64,000 bases of DNA from UBA1715 sp045599365 (GCA_045599365.1 JAZRVS010000183.1:1-64000); one strand, 5' to 3'; shown: positions 16,346 through 24,271, numbered from the stretch's first letter. A program made the numbers and translations. Notes: generated from the sequence alone by a model not told the origin.

Positions 16346-17644
16346 TTACAACCGTCCAAAATCGAGGAATAGAGCGTAAAAGAAGATTGCGAATATGATA
16401 GCCATTCCTATTGCTTGAGCTTTCATCAAGAATTTTTCGCTTGGCTTTCTGCGAATTATCAACTCTACTATCAAAAATAGCAAGTGACCACCATCCAAAC
16501 CTGGAATTGGCAGAATATTCATAAATGCCAAGATAACAGAGAACAAGGCCGCCAATGACCAAAAATTTCGCCAATTCCACGTTTCGTCGTACATTTTTCC
16601 CATTGAAACGAAACTACCTACTTGCGTTGAACCTTCTTTTGTGAACACCAATTTGAATTGTTTCACGTAAAAGGTCAACGTATTTACTCCCATTTGGATT
16701 CCTTTGGGAATTGACTCAAGCAAAGAATACGTTTCTGTCATAATTTCAAATTGATCGTATGCAGTTTTTGTCCATGCGCCAATTTTCCCTTCTTCAGAAA
16801 TTGTAATTGGAATTTTTTCTTCAAATCCATGACGCAACACAGTCAATGTTACCGCTTTACCTTTAAAATCTTTAACATTCAATGTAAATGACTGAAATAA
16901 TTCGGTTGAAATAGAATCAATTGCCAAAATTTTATCCCCCACACGTAAATCAGAATTTGCTGCTGGCGTATTTGGCATAATGGAATCTATTACAAACGGA
17001 AAACCTTCCATCAAAAAGAATGAATTTGGATTTGCAATTATCTGTCGTCCAATATCTTCTGGAACAGACAGTTCTACTTCGCGACCACTACGATTTACTG
17101 TAACAGTTTTTGCATCGTTCAACAAAATATTAGTTACTGCATCAGCCAAAGTTTTTGGTTCCTCGCCGTCAACGTGCAAGATTTTATCGCCATTTTGGAA
17201 ACCCATATTCAATGCGGTTGAATCACAAAAAACACCATATTCTAAGTTTTTCAATGGCAAATACGAATGTCCCCAAGAATACGCCATAGCTGAATAGATA
17301 ATGATAGCAGCAATAAAATTAAACAGCACACCACCAATAATAATCATAAAGCGCTGTCCCCACGGCTTTGAACGATATTCCCATGGTTGAGGCTCAGATT
17401 TCAATTGATCTGTGTCCATTGACTCGTCAACCATTCCCGCAATCTTACAATAGCCGCCAAGTGGCAACCAACCAATTCCGTAAGTAGTTTCTCCCTTTTG
17501 AAATTTAAACAACGAAAACCATGGGTTAAAGAAAATATAAAACTTGTCAACTCGCGTTTTCGACAATTTGGCAAACGTAAAATGTCCAAATTCGTGAACA
17601 AGAACTAAAAGAGTGAGTGTAAGAATAAGTTGTAATGCTTGCAT
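16346..17644 (-). CDS. rseP: Site-2 zinc metalloprotease RseP (M50)
   Basis: Intramembrane protease that cleaves membrane-anchored anti-sigma factors and signal peptides. 432 residues when started at 17644. The longer frame (17704) would run across the candidate promoter at 17668-17675, so the internal Met is preferred. The first helix carries the zinc motif HEFGH (residues 17-21) and the third ligand region is GLDGGH near residue 382. A PDZ domain lies about residues 195-270, around NTPAANSDLRVGDKILAI. Membrane segments flank it. In most Bacteroidota dxr is directly upstream on the same strand; here 4.8 kb of restriction-modification and toxin-like genes intervene. Confidence 0.93.
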   Translation of the reverse strand: MQALQLILTLTLLVLVHEFGHFTFAKLSKTRVDKFYIFFNPWFSLFKFQKGETTYGIGWLPLGGYCKIAGMVDESMDTDQLKSEPQPWEYRSKPWGQRFMIIIGGVLFNFIAAIIIYSAMAYSWGHSYLPLKNLEYGVFCDSTALNMGFQNGDKILHVDGEEPKTLADAVTNILLNDAKTVTVNRSGREVELSVPEDIGRQIIANPNSFFLMEGFPFVIDSIMPNTPAANSDLRVGDKILAIDSISTELFQSFTLNVKDFKGKAVTLTVLRHGFEEKIPITISEEGKIGAWTKTAYDQFEIMTETYSLLESIPKGIQMGVNTLTFYVKQFKLVFTKEGSTQVGSFVSMGKMYDETWNWRNFWSLAALFSVILAFMNILPIPGLDGGHLLFLIVELIIRRKPSEKFLMKAQAIGMAIIFAIFFYALFLDFGRL

Positions 17645-17667
17645 TATGTCTATAATATTGTTCTCTG

Positions 17668-17675
17668 CAAATGTA
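17668..17675 (-). promoter_or_regulatory. Candidate -7 element of rseP
   Basis: Reads TACATTTG on the minus strand, 23 bases before the ATG at 17644. Its presence fits rseP being transcribed on its own rather than only from dxr. Confidence 0.6.
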
Positions 17676-17923
17676 CTGAAAAATCCATCATTTAGATAAT
17701 ACACTATTCAAAATGCTAATATTGAAGAGAACAGTTCGTACATTCAGAAAACTGTCGCTGAATATAATAATGTTGTGCGTTAGATCTTCTCACCACCTTG
17801 TCTCCAAAAATTTCGTTGTTTATTTCGATTAGGATACGATGATGTCACATAACTGATGAGGTTCAATGAAGACTGGAGTACCTTCTTGCATTGCTATATA
17901 AAGAATTATTATTTCATCGAACT
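17676..17923. other. Intergenic stretch between rseP and the restriction locus
   Basis: About 250 bases beyond the rseP promoter with no gene I can support. A 39-codon open minus-strand frame (roughly 17703-17822) is too short to call. Probably the left junction of the inserted island. Confidence 0.4.
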
Positions 17924-17939
17924 ATGCTAATTTTAGTAT
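17924..17939. promoter_or_regulatory. Candidate operator of the controller gene
   Basis: Inverted repeat ATGCTAA-TT-TTAGTAT, arms matching except for one position, immediately upstream of the -33 TTG. The same half-site ATACTAA recurs at 17973-17979, near the expected transcription start. This is the layout expected for a restriction controller (C) protein binding its own promoter. Confidence 0.5.
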
Positions 17940-17940
17940 G

Positions 17941-17971
17941 TTGAAATAACATGAACTGATAAATAATTTTG
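17941..17971 (+). promoter_or_regulatory. Promoter of controller and restriction genes
   Basis: TTG at 17941-17943, a 20-base gap, then TAATTTTG at 17964-17971: a good Bacteroidota -33/-7 pair, 21 bases upstream of the ATG at 17993. Confidence 0.6.
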
Positions 17972-17992
17972 TATACTAAAATATTCCATACT

Positions 17993-18205
17993 ATGAATAG
18001 CAAAAACATACTTACGATATTTGGTAATAATGTTCGAAAATACAGAAAAGAACAACAATTGTCTCAAGAAAAATTGGCAGAATTTGCTGATGTACATAGG
18101 ACATACATTGGTATGATTGAACGTGCTGAAAAGAATATTACACTATTGAATATGGAAAAAATAGCAAAAGCATTACAAATCGAACTAACAGAATTATTAA
18201 AATGA
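17993..18205 (+). CDS. XRE-family controller (C) protein of the restriction locus
   Basis: 70 residues, almost entirely one helix-turn-helix domain: IFGNNVRKYRKEQQLSQEKL, then HRTYIGMIERAEKNITL, the recognition region. Length and sequence match C proteins, which bind operators next to their promoter and delay restriction endonuclease synthesis until methylation is in place. The start is the ATG at 17993; an upstream in-frame codon lies inside the promoter. The last four bases (ATGA) overlap the endonuclease start, so translation is coupled. Inverted half-sites around the promoter support autoregulation. The assignment as C protein is inference from size and position. Confidence 0.8.
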   Translation: MNSKNILTIFGNNVRKYRKEQQLSQEKLAEFADVHRTYIGMIERAEKNITLLNMEKIAKALQIELTELLK

Positions 18206-19035
18206 ATAAGAAAGGTCTTTCAATACAACAAGCAGTCTCTAATTTTAAAAATTTAATAGAAACATCCGTAAAAACAGGCGGAAGTGCTGCCAAAACAGCC
18301 ATGATTCGTTCTTCAAAACCTATTATGAATATTCACGATGCTGTAAAATGGGAATTGATAAAAATGGGTATAAAAGAAGATTTAATTTATCCACATTTAT
18401 TTGAAAGTAAACCAGAATTAAGGTTCGCAGGGTCATTGAAACAAAAAGATCAAGATATATGTGTCGTCCCAAATGATAGAAAACCTAAGAAAGAAATTTT
18501 AAAAGAAGGTTTGTTGCAAGGTGTGGAAGATGAATATGGGAAATTTTTTACCCAGGAAACATTGACAATAAACGTTAGAAGTCAAACAAGTAGTCTTCAG
18601 AAAAACTTTGATACATTATATGAAAGGACTATCTCAGAAGCACAAAACTTACATGATAGATGTCCACAAATGGTATTAGGAGAGGTATATATGGTTGCAA
18701 TTCCAGAATATGACGATTCTATGTTTAAAAAAAAGAAATGCGTTTTTAAAGAAAACAAAGTAGGACTCGCCGAAAAATATATAAAATCATTTCATGCAAT
18801 ATCAAATAGAAAATCTATCAATAAAAATTTTTACCAATATGAAGCAACCTGTCTGCTTATCGTTGATTTTTCCCAAAAATCTCCGAAGATATACAATTCT
18901 ACAAAAGAATTAATATCGGCAGGATTATTACCTAAAAACACAAAAGTCAAATATGAGGGATTAGATTGGTCCTCTTTCACAAAAAGAATTTTAGATGCTT
19001 ATAACCATAGATTTGGTTTAGATAAATTAAGATGA
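18202..19035 (+). CDS. Putative type II restriction endonuclease
   Basis: 277 residues, no signal peptide, no familiar named domain. I call it an endonuclease because it follows a C-like gene with a 4-base overlap and converges on an adenine methyltransferase. The protein has a possible PD-(D/E)xK core: KDQDICVV (about 82-89) would supply the acidic residue, and INVRSQTSSLQKNFDTLYER (123-142) occupies the place where XhoI/PaeR7I-type enzymes have an E-x-K-S-Q segment. Here the E and K positions would be N and R, so either the active site is elsewhere or it is altered. Tail-to-tail overlap of 37 bases with the methyltransferase gene. Recognition site unknown. Confidence 0.68.
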   Translation: MNKKGLSIQQAVSNFKNLIETSVKTGGSAAKTAMIRSSKPIMNIHDAVKWELIKMGIKEDLIYPHLFESKPELRFAGSLKQKDQDICVVPNDRKPKKEILKEGLLQGVEDEYGKFFTQETLTINVRSQTSSLQKNFDTLYERTISEAQNLHDRCPQMVLGEVYMVAIPEYDDSMFKKKKCVFKENKVGLAEKYIKSFHAISNRKSINKNFYQYEATCLLIVDFSQKSPKIYNSTKELISAGLLPKNTKVKYEGLDWSSFTKRILDAYNHRFGLDKLR

Positions 19036-20867
19036 TATTTTGCTTCTAAAAAAGCATCAATTTCTTTTTTGTCACTTATTTGATTTAATTTGAGTAATTC
19101 TTCGTTTGTGAAGTTTGGTATTGAAAATTTTTCAATAAAATTTTTTTGATAACAAGGATATCCGCCTTCAATCATAACGCTGGTTTTTGTAATGTAATAA
19201 TCCATAATAGAAGAATTGAGAATTTTTATTACAGCATCTATATTATCTTCTTTGGATATTGGATTTTGAATGTCAAATAAAGACATTGATTGATTTTTTT
19301 TGAAAAAAATTCCATATCCATTGGTAAAAAATGCTATTTCTTCTTCGGTTTTTAAGAATCTTGGCGACAGGCTAAATGTGGGATTTAGAATCTTTTTTCC
19401 AAAGCGATTTAATCCTTGCGTTCTTCCCCATACATAAAAAGGAGTGTATTTTACCTTTCCTTTGTCTCTTGATAGTAAGGAATCTTTCTCAGACAACAAG
19501 TATTCATAACATCTTGGGTATAATTTTTTAAATCTATTTTCATCTATAACTTTAGCAGAGTAGTTTGTAAACTGATATGGACAAATAATACGTCTTGTGT
19601 TTAATTCCAATTCTTTTTGTGTTTTAAAATCTGATATTTTGTACACAGGCCTTGTAATTTCTTTTTCTATTCTGAAAGTTCCTTTAACAGTAGTTTTGAT
19701 GTAATAATTATCTTGTTCTTTCAAACCATCTACAAAAAAAACATCGTCTTTTAATGTTGCAATTCCAGCACATATGTCGAATAATTGACCTATAGGTGTT
19801 CCAATAGATTCTATATTTTTTATATTTTCTTGTTCATCTGATTTTAAGAGTCTCCATTTTTTCAAATTCAAATTAGAATAAAAATTCTTGGAAAAATTAA
19901 TCCTACCTAAGAAAGATTCAGGATCTAATTCATTCTGAATTCTATCGTAATATAAAAAATCATTCTTTTTCTTGTTCATAAAAGTTAATGCTGTATAGGT
20001 TTGGACATCAAAAACTTTTTTACTACAAAAATCAATAATTTTACTTACGCACTTTTCATTTTGAAAATATTTCCGAAGAGATTCTCCTGCCAAAGATGTA
20101 AAGTAATTATTAGGCGTAATATATCCTAACGCCCCCCCATTATTCAAAATTTTGTATCCTAATTCAAAAAATGCAAAATATAAATTGAATGTCCCTTTTT
20201 CAATGGATTTGTAGTTGTTTAAAAGGTAATCCCGATTATCATCGGACAAATCTTGAAATTTAACATAAGGAGGATTTCCCATTACATTATCATATTTTTC
20301 TGTCCAATTATATCTAATACTATCTCTTGTAAATAAGTTAAAATCATCTTCACATATTTTTTCTCCATTTTGCAATGCGTAGATTGAAATTAACAATTTT
20401 GCACGTCGTATATTATATTCCAATATATCCGTTCCGAAAATATTTTCTCGTATAATATCTTTAATTTTTTTGTTATACGTTTTCTGATAATATCGAATAA
20501 GTCCCAACAAAAAAGCACCGCAACCACAACTAGGATCTATGTTTTTATCTTTTTCTTTTGGAGATAATTCGTTTATAATAAAATTAACTATATATGGAGG
20601 AGTGAAAAAAGCTCCGTTTGTTTTTCTATCATCTTGAGGTATCAATAATTCCAAACAATTTTCTAAATCATTAATAGTAGAACAATCAACAGATTTTATT
20701 TCCTCATATAATCTATTGTTCGTATTATAACTTTCAAAATATTCCTCTAGTATAGTAGAGTCCTTGTATGTAAGGTTTTGGTTATTTAAAAAACATAAAA
20801 ATAATATTTTTTCTATATCATCATGTTTATATTTTGAGACAATTGAATTATATAATGCTGTATTCAT
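18999..20867 (-). CDS. Type II N6-adenine DNA methyltransferase (Eco57I/TaqI-like)
   Basis: 622 residues. Transfers a methyl group from S-adenosylmethionine to adenine in a specific site, protecting host DNA from the partner endonuclease. Motifs occur in gamma-class order: X (NGAFFTPPY, 84-92), I (DPSCGCGAF, 111-119), II (FGTDI, 144-148) and IV (NPPY, 198-201), followed by a long C-terminal target-recognition half (about 330-622) containing TaqI-like blocks such as KILNPTFSLSPRFL. Start ATG is 2 bases after the stop of an HTH gene, so they share a transcript. Converges with the restriction gene, overlapping 37 bases at the 3' ends. Confidence 0.93.
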   Translation of the reverse strand: MNTALYNSIVSKYKHDDIEKILFLCFLNNQNLTYKDSTILEEYFESYNTNNRLYEEIKSVDCSTINDLENCLELLIPQDDRKTNGAFFTPPYIVNFIINELSPKEKDKNIDPSCGCGAFLLGLIRYYQKTYNKKIKDIIRENIFGTDILEYNIRRAKLLISIYALQNGEKICEDDFNLFTRDSIRYNWTEKYDNVMGNPPYVKFQDLSDDNRDYLLNNYKSIEKGTFNLYFAFFELGYKILNNGGALGYITPNNYFTSLAGESLRKYFQNEKCVSKIIDFCSKKVFDVQTYTALTFMNKKKNDFLYYDRIQNELDPESFLGRINFSKNFYSNLNLKKWRLLKSDEQENIKNIESIGTPIGQLFDICAGIATLKDDVFFVDGLKEQDNYYIKTTVKGTFRIEKEITRPVYKISDFKTQKELELNTRRIICPYQFTNYSAKVIDENRFKKLYPRCYEYLLSEKDSLLSRDKGKVKYTPFYVWGRTQGLNRFGKKILNPTFSLSPRFLKTEEEIAFFTNGYGIFFKKNQSMSLFDIQNPISKEDNIDAVIKILNSSIMDYYITKTSVMIEGGYPCYQKNFIEKFSIPNFTNEELLKLNQISDKKEIDAFLEAKYHLNLSKPNLWL

Positions 20868-20869
20868 AA

Positions 20870-21166
20870 TTATTTCAATTTACTATATTCGACAACTGCT
20901 TCATGAGCAATGTTTAGTATTTCATTGGCATTATCTTCCTCTGCAACAATAGAATATACTTTTTCTGCCAACCAAAGGTTTATCAATTGAATTTCGTCCA
21001 CTTCCAAGAGGATAGCAATCTTCTCTACTTGTTCTCTCTTTAATGGACGTTCTCCCCGCTCTATACGACTATACATTGGTGTATCTATGTCTAATAGTGC
21101 GGCTAACTTTTTCTGTGGAATTTTTTTATTTTCTCTTAGCGCTTTTATTGTCTCATAGAAATTCAT
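20870..21166 (-). CDS. XRE-family regulator of the methyltransferase operon
   Basis: 98 residues from the ATG at 21166; a longer frame to 21208 would cross the operator and promoter. Helix-turn-helix at about residues 6-60 (RENKKIPQKKLAALLDIDTP, then YSRIERGERPLKREQV). The C-terminal part is a short helix ending in EYSKLK. Located 2 bases upstream of the methyltransferase start, and 3 bases downstream of an inverted repeat that overlaps its own promoter (see 21169-21200). It most likely limits methyltransferase synthesis. A separate C-like regulator governs the restriction gene, so this locus has two regulators of the same fold class. Confidence 0.8.
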   Translation of the reverse strand: MNFYETIKALRENKKIPQKKLAALLDIDTPMYSRIERGERPLKREQVEKIAILLEVDEIQLINLWLAEKVYSIVAEEDNANEILNIAHEAVVEYSKLK

Positions 21167-21168
21167 AG

Positions 21169-21200
21169 TTGTCAAAATTTGATTTGTCAGATTTTGACAA
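21169..21200. promoter_or_regulatory. Operator: 14-bp inverted repeat
   Basis: TTGTCAAAATTTGA, a 4-base spacer and TCAGATTTTGACAA are inverted repeats with one mismatch in 14. The repeat covers the region from the -7 box to the start codon of the HTH gene (21166), ideal for autorepression. Confidence 0.82.
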
Positions 21201-21228
21201 AAATACAATTATTTATGAATAAATCAAA
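21198..21228 (-). promoter_or_regulatory. Promoter of HTH-methyltransferase operon
   Basis: Minus-strand -33 TTTG (21225-21228), 19-base gap and -7 TATTTTTG (21198-21205). The -7 box abuts the 21169-21200 operator. Confidence 0.72.
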
Positions 21229-21446
21229 AATTTTAAATAATTTCAAGGACTTTGCAACTCCAAATATAAAGCAACAATTGTTAGTTGGAATCTCCCGACA
21301 GGCATTTTCTGGTTGCGTTCACTCTTCTAAACAAATCAGATATTTACGAAAATATAGAAGACGTACCTTCTACAAATTAAATACCTATATATGATAGGAG
21401 ACTTGACTCCCACAGATAAAAGAAAACTCCTCTAAAGAAACTTATC

Positions 21447-21668
21447 CTAACTTTCCAAGCCATTCATCAACTCATACAAATACGCAGGACTTTGCACATA
21501 CAATTCAGCTTCTTCGTCTTGCAACATTGTCATTATGGGAGAGTTATAAACACGCTCCATAGCTTGCTCTGCACTACAATTTGTATCTTCCATCACATAC
21601 TTTACCAACTCACTTATGACATAGTTTGTTAGATACGTTGCTATTTGATGATGATTTGGCTGACTCAT
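21447..21668 (-). CDS. Third gene of the DUF3990 operon (unknown)
   Basis: 73 residues, no signal peptide, rich in acidic and tyrosine residues (AELYVQSPAYLYELMNGLE at the end). A stretch ELVKYVMEDTNCSAEQAMERVYN suggests a helical protein like the small proteins often found beside DUF3990 genes. It overlaps the DUF3990 stop by four bases, so it is coexpressed with it. Such positions often hold an antitoxin or partner protein; that is inference from gene order. No DNA-binding motif seen. Confidence 0.6.
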   Translation of the reverse strand: MSQPNHHQIATYLTNYVISELVKYVMEDTNCSAEQAMERVYNSPIMTMLQDEEAELYVQSPAYLYELMNGLES

Positions 21669-22153
21669 AATATTTCAACAGCAATTTTTGTTAACGATTG
21701 TAATGCCCTTTCGGTACCAAAATAATATTGTTGGTCAAGATATTTATCTTGCAATAATTGAGATGCTTGTTCTGGTGTATAAATTCCCTCGCGATAATTT
21801 GTCAATTGTAATACGACGCCATCATCAGCAATTGGACCGATAACAATATCGTATTTATGAATAGAAACATTGTCCTTTTGACTACGATTAGAGTCCACAA
21901 ACAAAAACCATTCTACACTCGCTTTTTTTGGAAAAACTTTAACATTTAAATTAGAACATAAAGCTGATTCGTCAAATTCGTAACTGATGAGTGTTGCCGT
22001 TCCACCAAAAAGACGAGTCTTCTTGTTTGCCATACGAATTGCCGTATTCCTATCTGATGTCAAATAAAAGCCAGCCCCAAAATCTTTGTGTTTCAAGCCT
22101 TTATTCAAATCTATTGTTTCAATATCAGTATTTGTACCATGATATAGTTTCAT
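21665..22153 (-). CDS. DUF3990 protein, ADP-ribosyltransferase-like
   Basis: 162 residues. N-terminal YHGTNTDIETIDLNKG (residues 3-18) and DFGAGFYLTSDRNTAIRMA (24-42) are the characteristic opening of DUF3990, a family placed by fold in the ADP-ribosyltransferase clan. They would supply the H and Y of an H-Y-E-type NAD-binding triad; I cannot identify the third residue with certainty. No secretion signal, so it acts inside the cell. Flanked by two small proteins with 4-base overlaps on each side. Toxin-antitoxin or host-response role is an inference from family and operon layout. It may belong to the island, as its neighbours do not appear in the housekeeping dxr-rseP arrangement. Confidence 0.75.
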   Translation of the reverse strand: MKLYHGTNTDIETIDLNKGLKHKDFGAGFYLTSDRNTAIRMANKKTRLFGGTATLISYEFDESALCSNLNVKVFPKKASVEWFLFVDSNRSQKDNVSIHKYDIVIGPIADDGVVLQLTNYREGIYTPEQASQLLQDKYLDQQYYFGTERALQSLTKIAVEIL

Positions 22154-22365
22154 GCAAGCGTACCTCCATTTTTTTTACAAATAACAAGCAAATCGTCTAT
22201 AGTTTCGTCCATTGATTGTAGATGTTCCACATCATAAAATTCAATTAAAAATGCCAATCCCTTATGCTCTTTCAAATAACGATACGCAGACTGTCTCGAC
22301 ATATCATATCGTTGTCCAAATGCATATATGCAAGCCGTAAAATATGGTATTTCAAACTTACTCAT
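22150..22365 (-). CDS. DUF3791-like small protein
   Basis: 71 residues: YFTACIYAFGQRYDMSRQSA followed by YRYLKEHKGLAFLIEFYDVEH resembles DUF3791, a short helical family that travels with DUF3990 genes. First gene of the operon; its last four bases overlap the DUF3990 start. Candidate antitoxin or cofactor. The nearest -7-like element is TATTTTCG at 22400-22407 on the minus strand (one mismatch). It begins 69 bases downstream of the dxr stop, so read-through from dxr is possible. Confidence 0.68.
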   Translation of the reverse strand: MSKFEIPYFTACIYAFGQRYDMSRQSAYRYLKEHKGLAFLIEFYDVEHLQSMDETIDDLLVICKKNGGTLA

Positions 22366-22434
22366 TTCTATATTGTTTCAATACCCCAAACATCTATTGC
22401 GAAAATAAACACAATTTTTGAATACAGTATAAAA

Positions 22435-23589
22435 TCACAATAAAGATTTTGCGTATTTCATTGATTCTTCGTGCGTTGCAACGTAATCTTCAAGTGTTGG
22501 TTCTGCTATGAACGAAATTGTTTGCATTGTTTTTTCAATCAAATCCGACATACCGAAGAAGGAAATTTTGTCCTGCAAAAATGCTGCAACAGCAACTTCA
22601 TTCGCCGCATTCATAATACAAGGCATATTTCCGCCAGTTTCGATTGCCGAAAGTGCAATATTTAAATTTCTAAATAATGTACGGTTCGGTTGTTCAAATG
22701 TCAAGTCCTTGTATTCAAACAAATTAACACGTGGGAAATCTGCTTTAAGGCGGTCTGGATAACTAAATGCGTATTGAATTGGAATTCGCATATCTGGCAT
22801 TCCAAGCTGTGCTTTGATAGAACCATCTTCGAACTGAACAGCCGAGTGAACGATTGATTGCGGATGCACCAAAACCTCAATATCTTTTGGTGCAACATTG
22901 AACAACCATTTGGCCTCAATCACTTCCAAACCTTTGTTCATAAGCGATGCCGAATCTATTGTAACTTTTGCGCCCATGCTCCAGTTTGGATGCTTCAAAG
23001 CCTGCGCTTTTGTTACCGTTGCTAATTGTTCTTTGGTAAAACCACGGAATGGTCCGCCAGAAGCAGTCAATAATATTTTTTCGGGTTTGTTGCCACACTG
23101 TAATTCTCCGTGTAAGCATTGAAAAATTGCCGAATGTTCTGAGTCAACGGGAACGATGCCTGATTTTGGATGCTCTTTCAAAAGTTTGTTTACCAATTGT
23201 CCTGCAACGACAAGAACTTCTTTGTTTGCCAATGCAATAATTTTGTCGTGTTCAATAGCATTGATTACAGGCGCAAGACCAGCATAGCCGACTAAAGCCC
23301 CCAAAACCATATCAACCGACTCCATTTCAACCACATCGTTCAACGATTCGTTACCAGTGAACACTTTTATCATGTATTTTTCCAAAGCCTTCGACACATA
23401 TTCGTACTTGTCGGGATTGGAAATGACAACCACATTTGGATTGAATTTGATAGCTTGTTCAATCAATAAATCTGCATTGTTGTGCGCAGTTAAAACTTCA
23501 ACGGAAAATTCATTTGGATGACGTGAAATCACATCTAACGCTTGTGTTCCAATGGAACCCGTTGAACCTAAAAGAGCTATTCGTTTCAT
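22435..23589 (-). CDS. dxr: 1-deoxy-D-xylulose 5-phosphate reductoisomerase
   Basis: Second step of the MEP pathway: NADPH-dependent conversion of DXP to 2-C-methyl-D-erythritol 4-phosphate. 384 residues from the ATG at 23589 (the frame extends 8 codons further but MKRIALLGSTGSIG is the family opening). Nucleotide-binding GSTGSIG (about 8-14), the metal-binding region ILLTASGGPFRG and VDSEHSA, and HPNWSMGAKVTIDSASLMNKG all match. A candidate promoter lies upstream at 23611. dxs, the preceding pathway enzyme, lies 31 kb away on the other strand. Confidence 0.97.
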   Translation of the reverse strand: MKRIALLGSTGSIGTQALDVISRHPNEFSVEVLTAHNNADLLIEQAIKFNPNVVVISNPDKYEYVSKALEKYMIKVFTGNESLNDVVEMESVDMVLGALVGYAGLAPVINAIEHDKIIALANKEVLVVAGQLVNKLLKEHPKSGIVPVDSEHSAIFQCLHGELQCGNKPEKILLTASGGPFRGFTKEQLATVTKAQALKHPNWSMGAKVTIDSASLMNKGLEVIEAKWLFNVAPKDIEVLVHPQSIVHSAVQFEDGSIKAQLGMPDMRIPIQYAFSYPDRLKADFPRVNLFEYKDLTFEQPNRTLFRNLNIALSAIETGGNMPCIMNAANEVAVAAFLQDKISFFGMSDLIEKTMQTISFIAEPTLEDYVATHEESMKYAKSLL

Positions 23590-23610
23590 AATGTTCTTTG
23601 ATAAATCACG

Positions 23611-23618
23611 CAAAGATA
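23611..23618 (-). promoter_or_regulatory. Candidate -7 element of dxr
   Basis: Reads TATCTTTG on the minus strand, 21 bases before the ATG at 23589 and in the gap after the HD gene. Confidence 0.6.
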
Positions 23619-23624
23619 ATCATT

Positions 23625-24236
23625 TTACGGAATAGGTTCTGCAACTCTCATTTCTTCTAATATTGATGAAGCCAAACAATCAGAAGCTTGCATTATTGAA
23701 CAAAGCGGACACATATTTTTTGCGCAAGAATAATTATTCTGGATATCAGAACTTTGCATTGGCAAATCCCATGCCGACATGTGCCAACGAATTGCCATAA
23801 TTTCGTCATTTGTCATCTCAAGACCAATCCGTAACAACATAATAACAGATTTCTCACCATGCCCTAACGGAAATTTTGAATAATCAACTGTATAACCAAT
23901 ATATTTCTCCCAATAGCCATTTGCATTCTTACGATTTTTCAATTCTTCCTTATAGATATTTGCTTTGCACAAATCGTGTAACAATGTTGCAATTATTACA
24001 CTTTCCTTTGGCAATTTTTCTGCAATACTTGGTTTCTGACGAATCATCATTTCCCTCAATTCCATGCCAATTTTGTAGCAATTGAATGAATGCTCCGCTA
24101 AACCACCAGCATAATTACCATGAAAATTTGTTGACGCAGGCGCTGTAAAAAAATCTGATTTTTCTAAATAAGCAACTACTTCTTCTACTCCTTTTCGATT
24201 CGTTGAACGCAACAACGATATTATTTCTTCTTTCAT
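23625..24236 (-). CDS. HD-domain phosphohydrolase-like protein
   Basis: 203 residues. LAEHSF (His near 49), LLHDLCKANIYKEE (HD pair near 87-88) and HGEKSV are placed as in HD-domain metal-dependent phosphohydrolases, likely acting on nucleotides. A C-terminal part with four cysteines (SCAKNMCPLCSIMQASDC) is a notable feature and might bind a metal; I do not know its role. Ends 35 bases before dxr on the same strand, so they may be partly coexpressed. Substrate unknown. Confidence 0.72.
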   Translation of the reverse strand: MKEEIISLLRSTNRKGVEEVVAYLEKSDFFTAPASTNFHGNYAGGLAEHSFNCYKIGMELREMMIRQKPSIAEKLPKESVIIATLLHDLCKANIYKEELKNRKNANGYWEKYIGYTVDYSKFPLGHGEKSVIMLLRIGLEMTNDEIMAIRWHMSAWDLPMQSSDIQNNYSCAKNMCPLCSIMQASDCLASSILEEMRVAEPIP

Positions 24237-24263
24237 ATAATATTTGTGTACTTTTTACACAAA

Positions 24264-24271
24264 CAAAAATA
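24264..24271 (-). promoter_or_regulatory. Candidate -7 element of HD gene
   Basis: TATTTTTG on the minus strand, 27 bases before the HD start. Confidence 0.45.

Noticed and set aside
17703..17900. Minus-strand fragments reading like protein (about 20-39 codons in two frames) upstream of rseP
   Set aside because: Too short, in AT-rich DNA, with no recognisable family; not enough to call a decayed gene.
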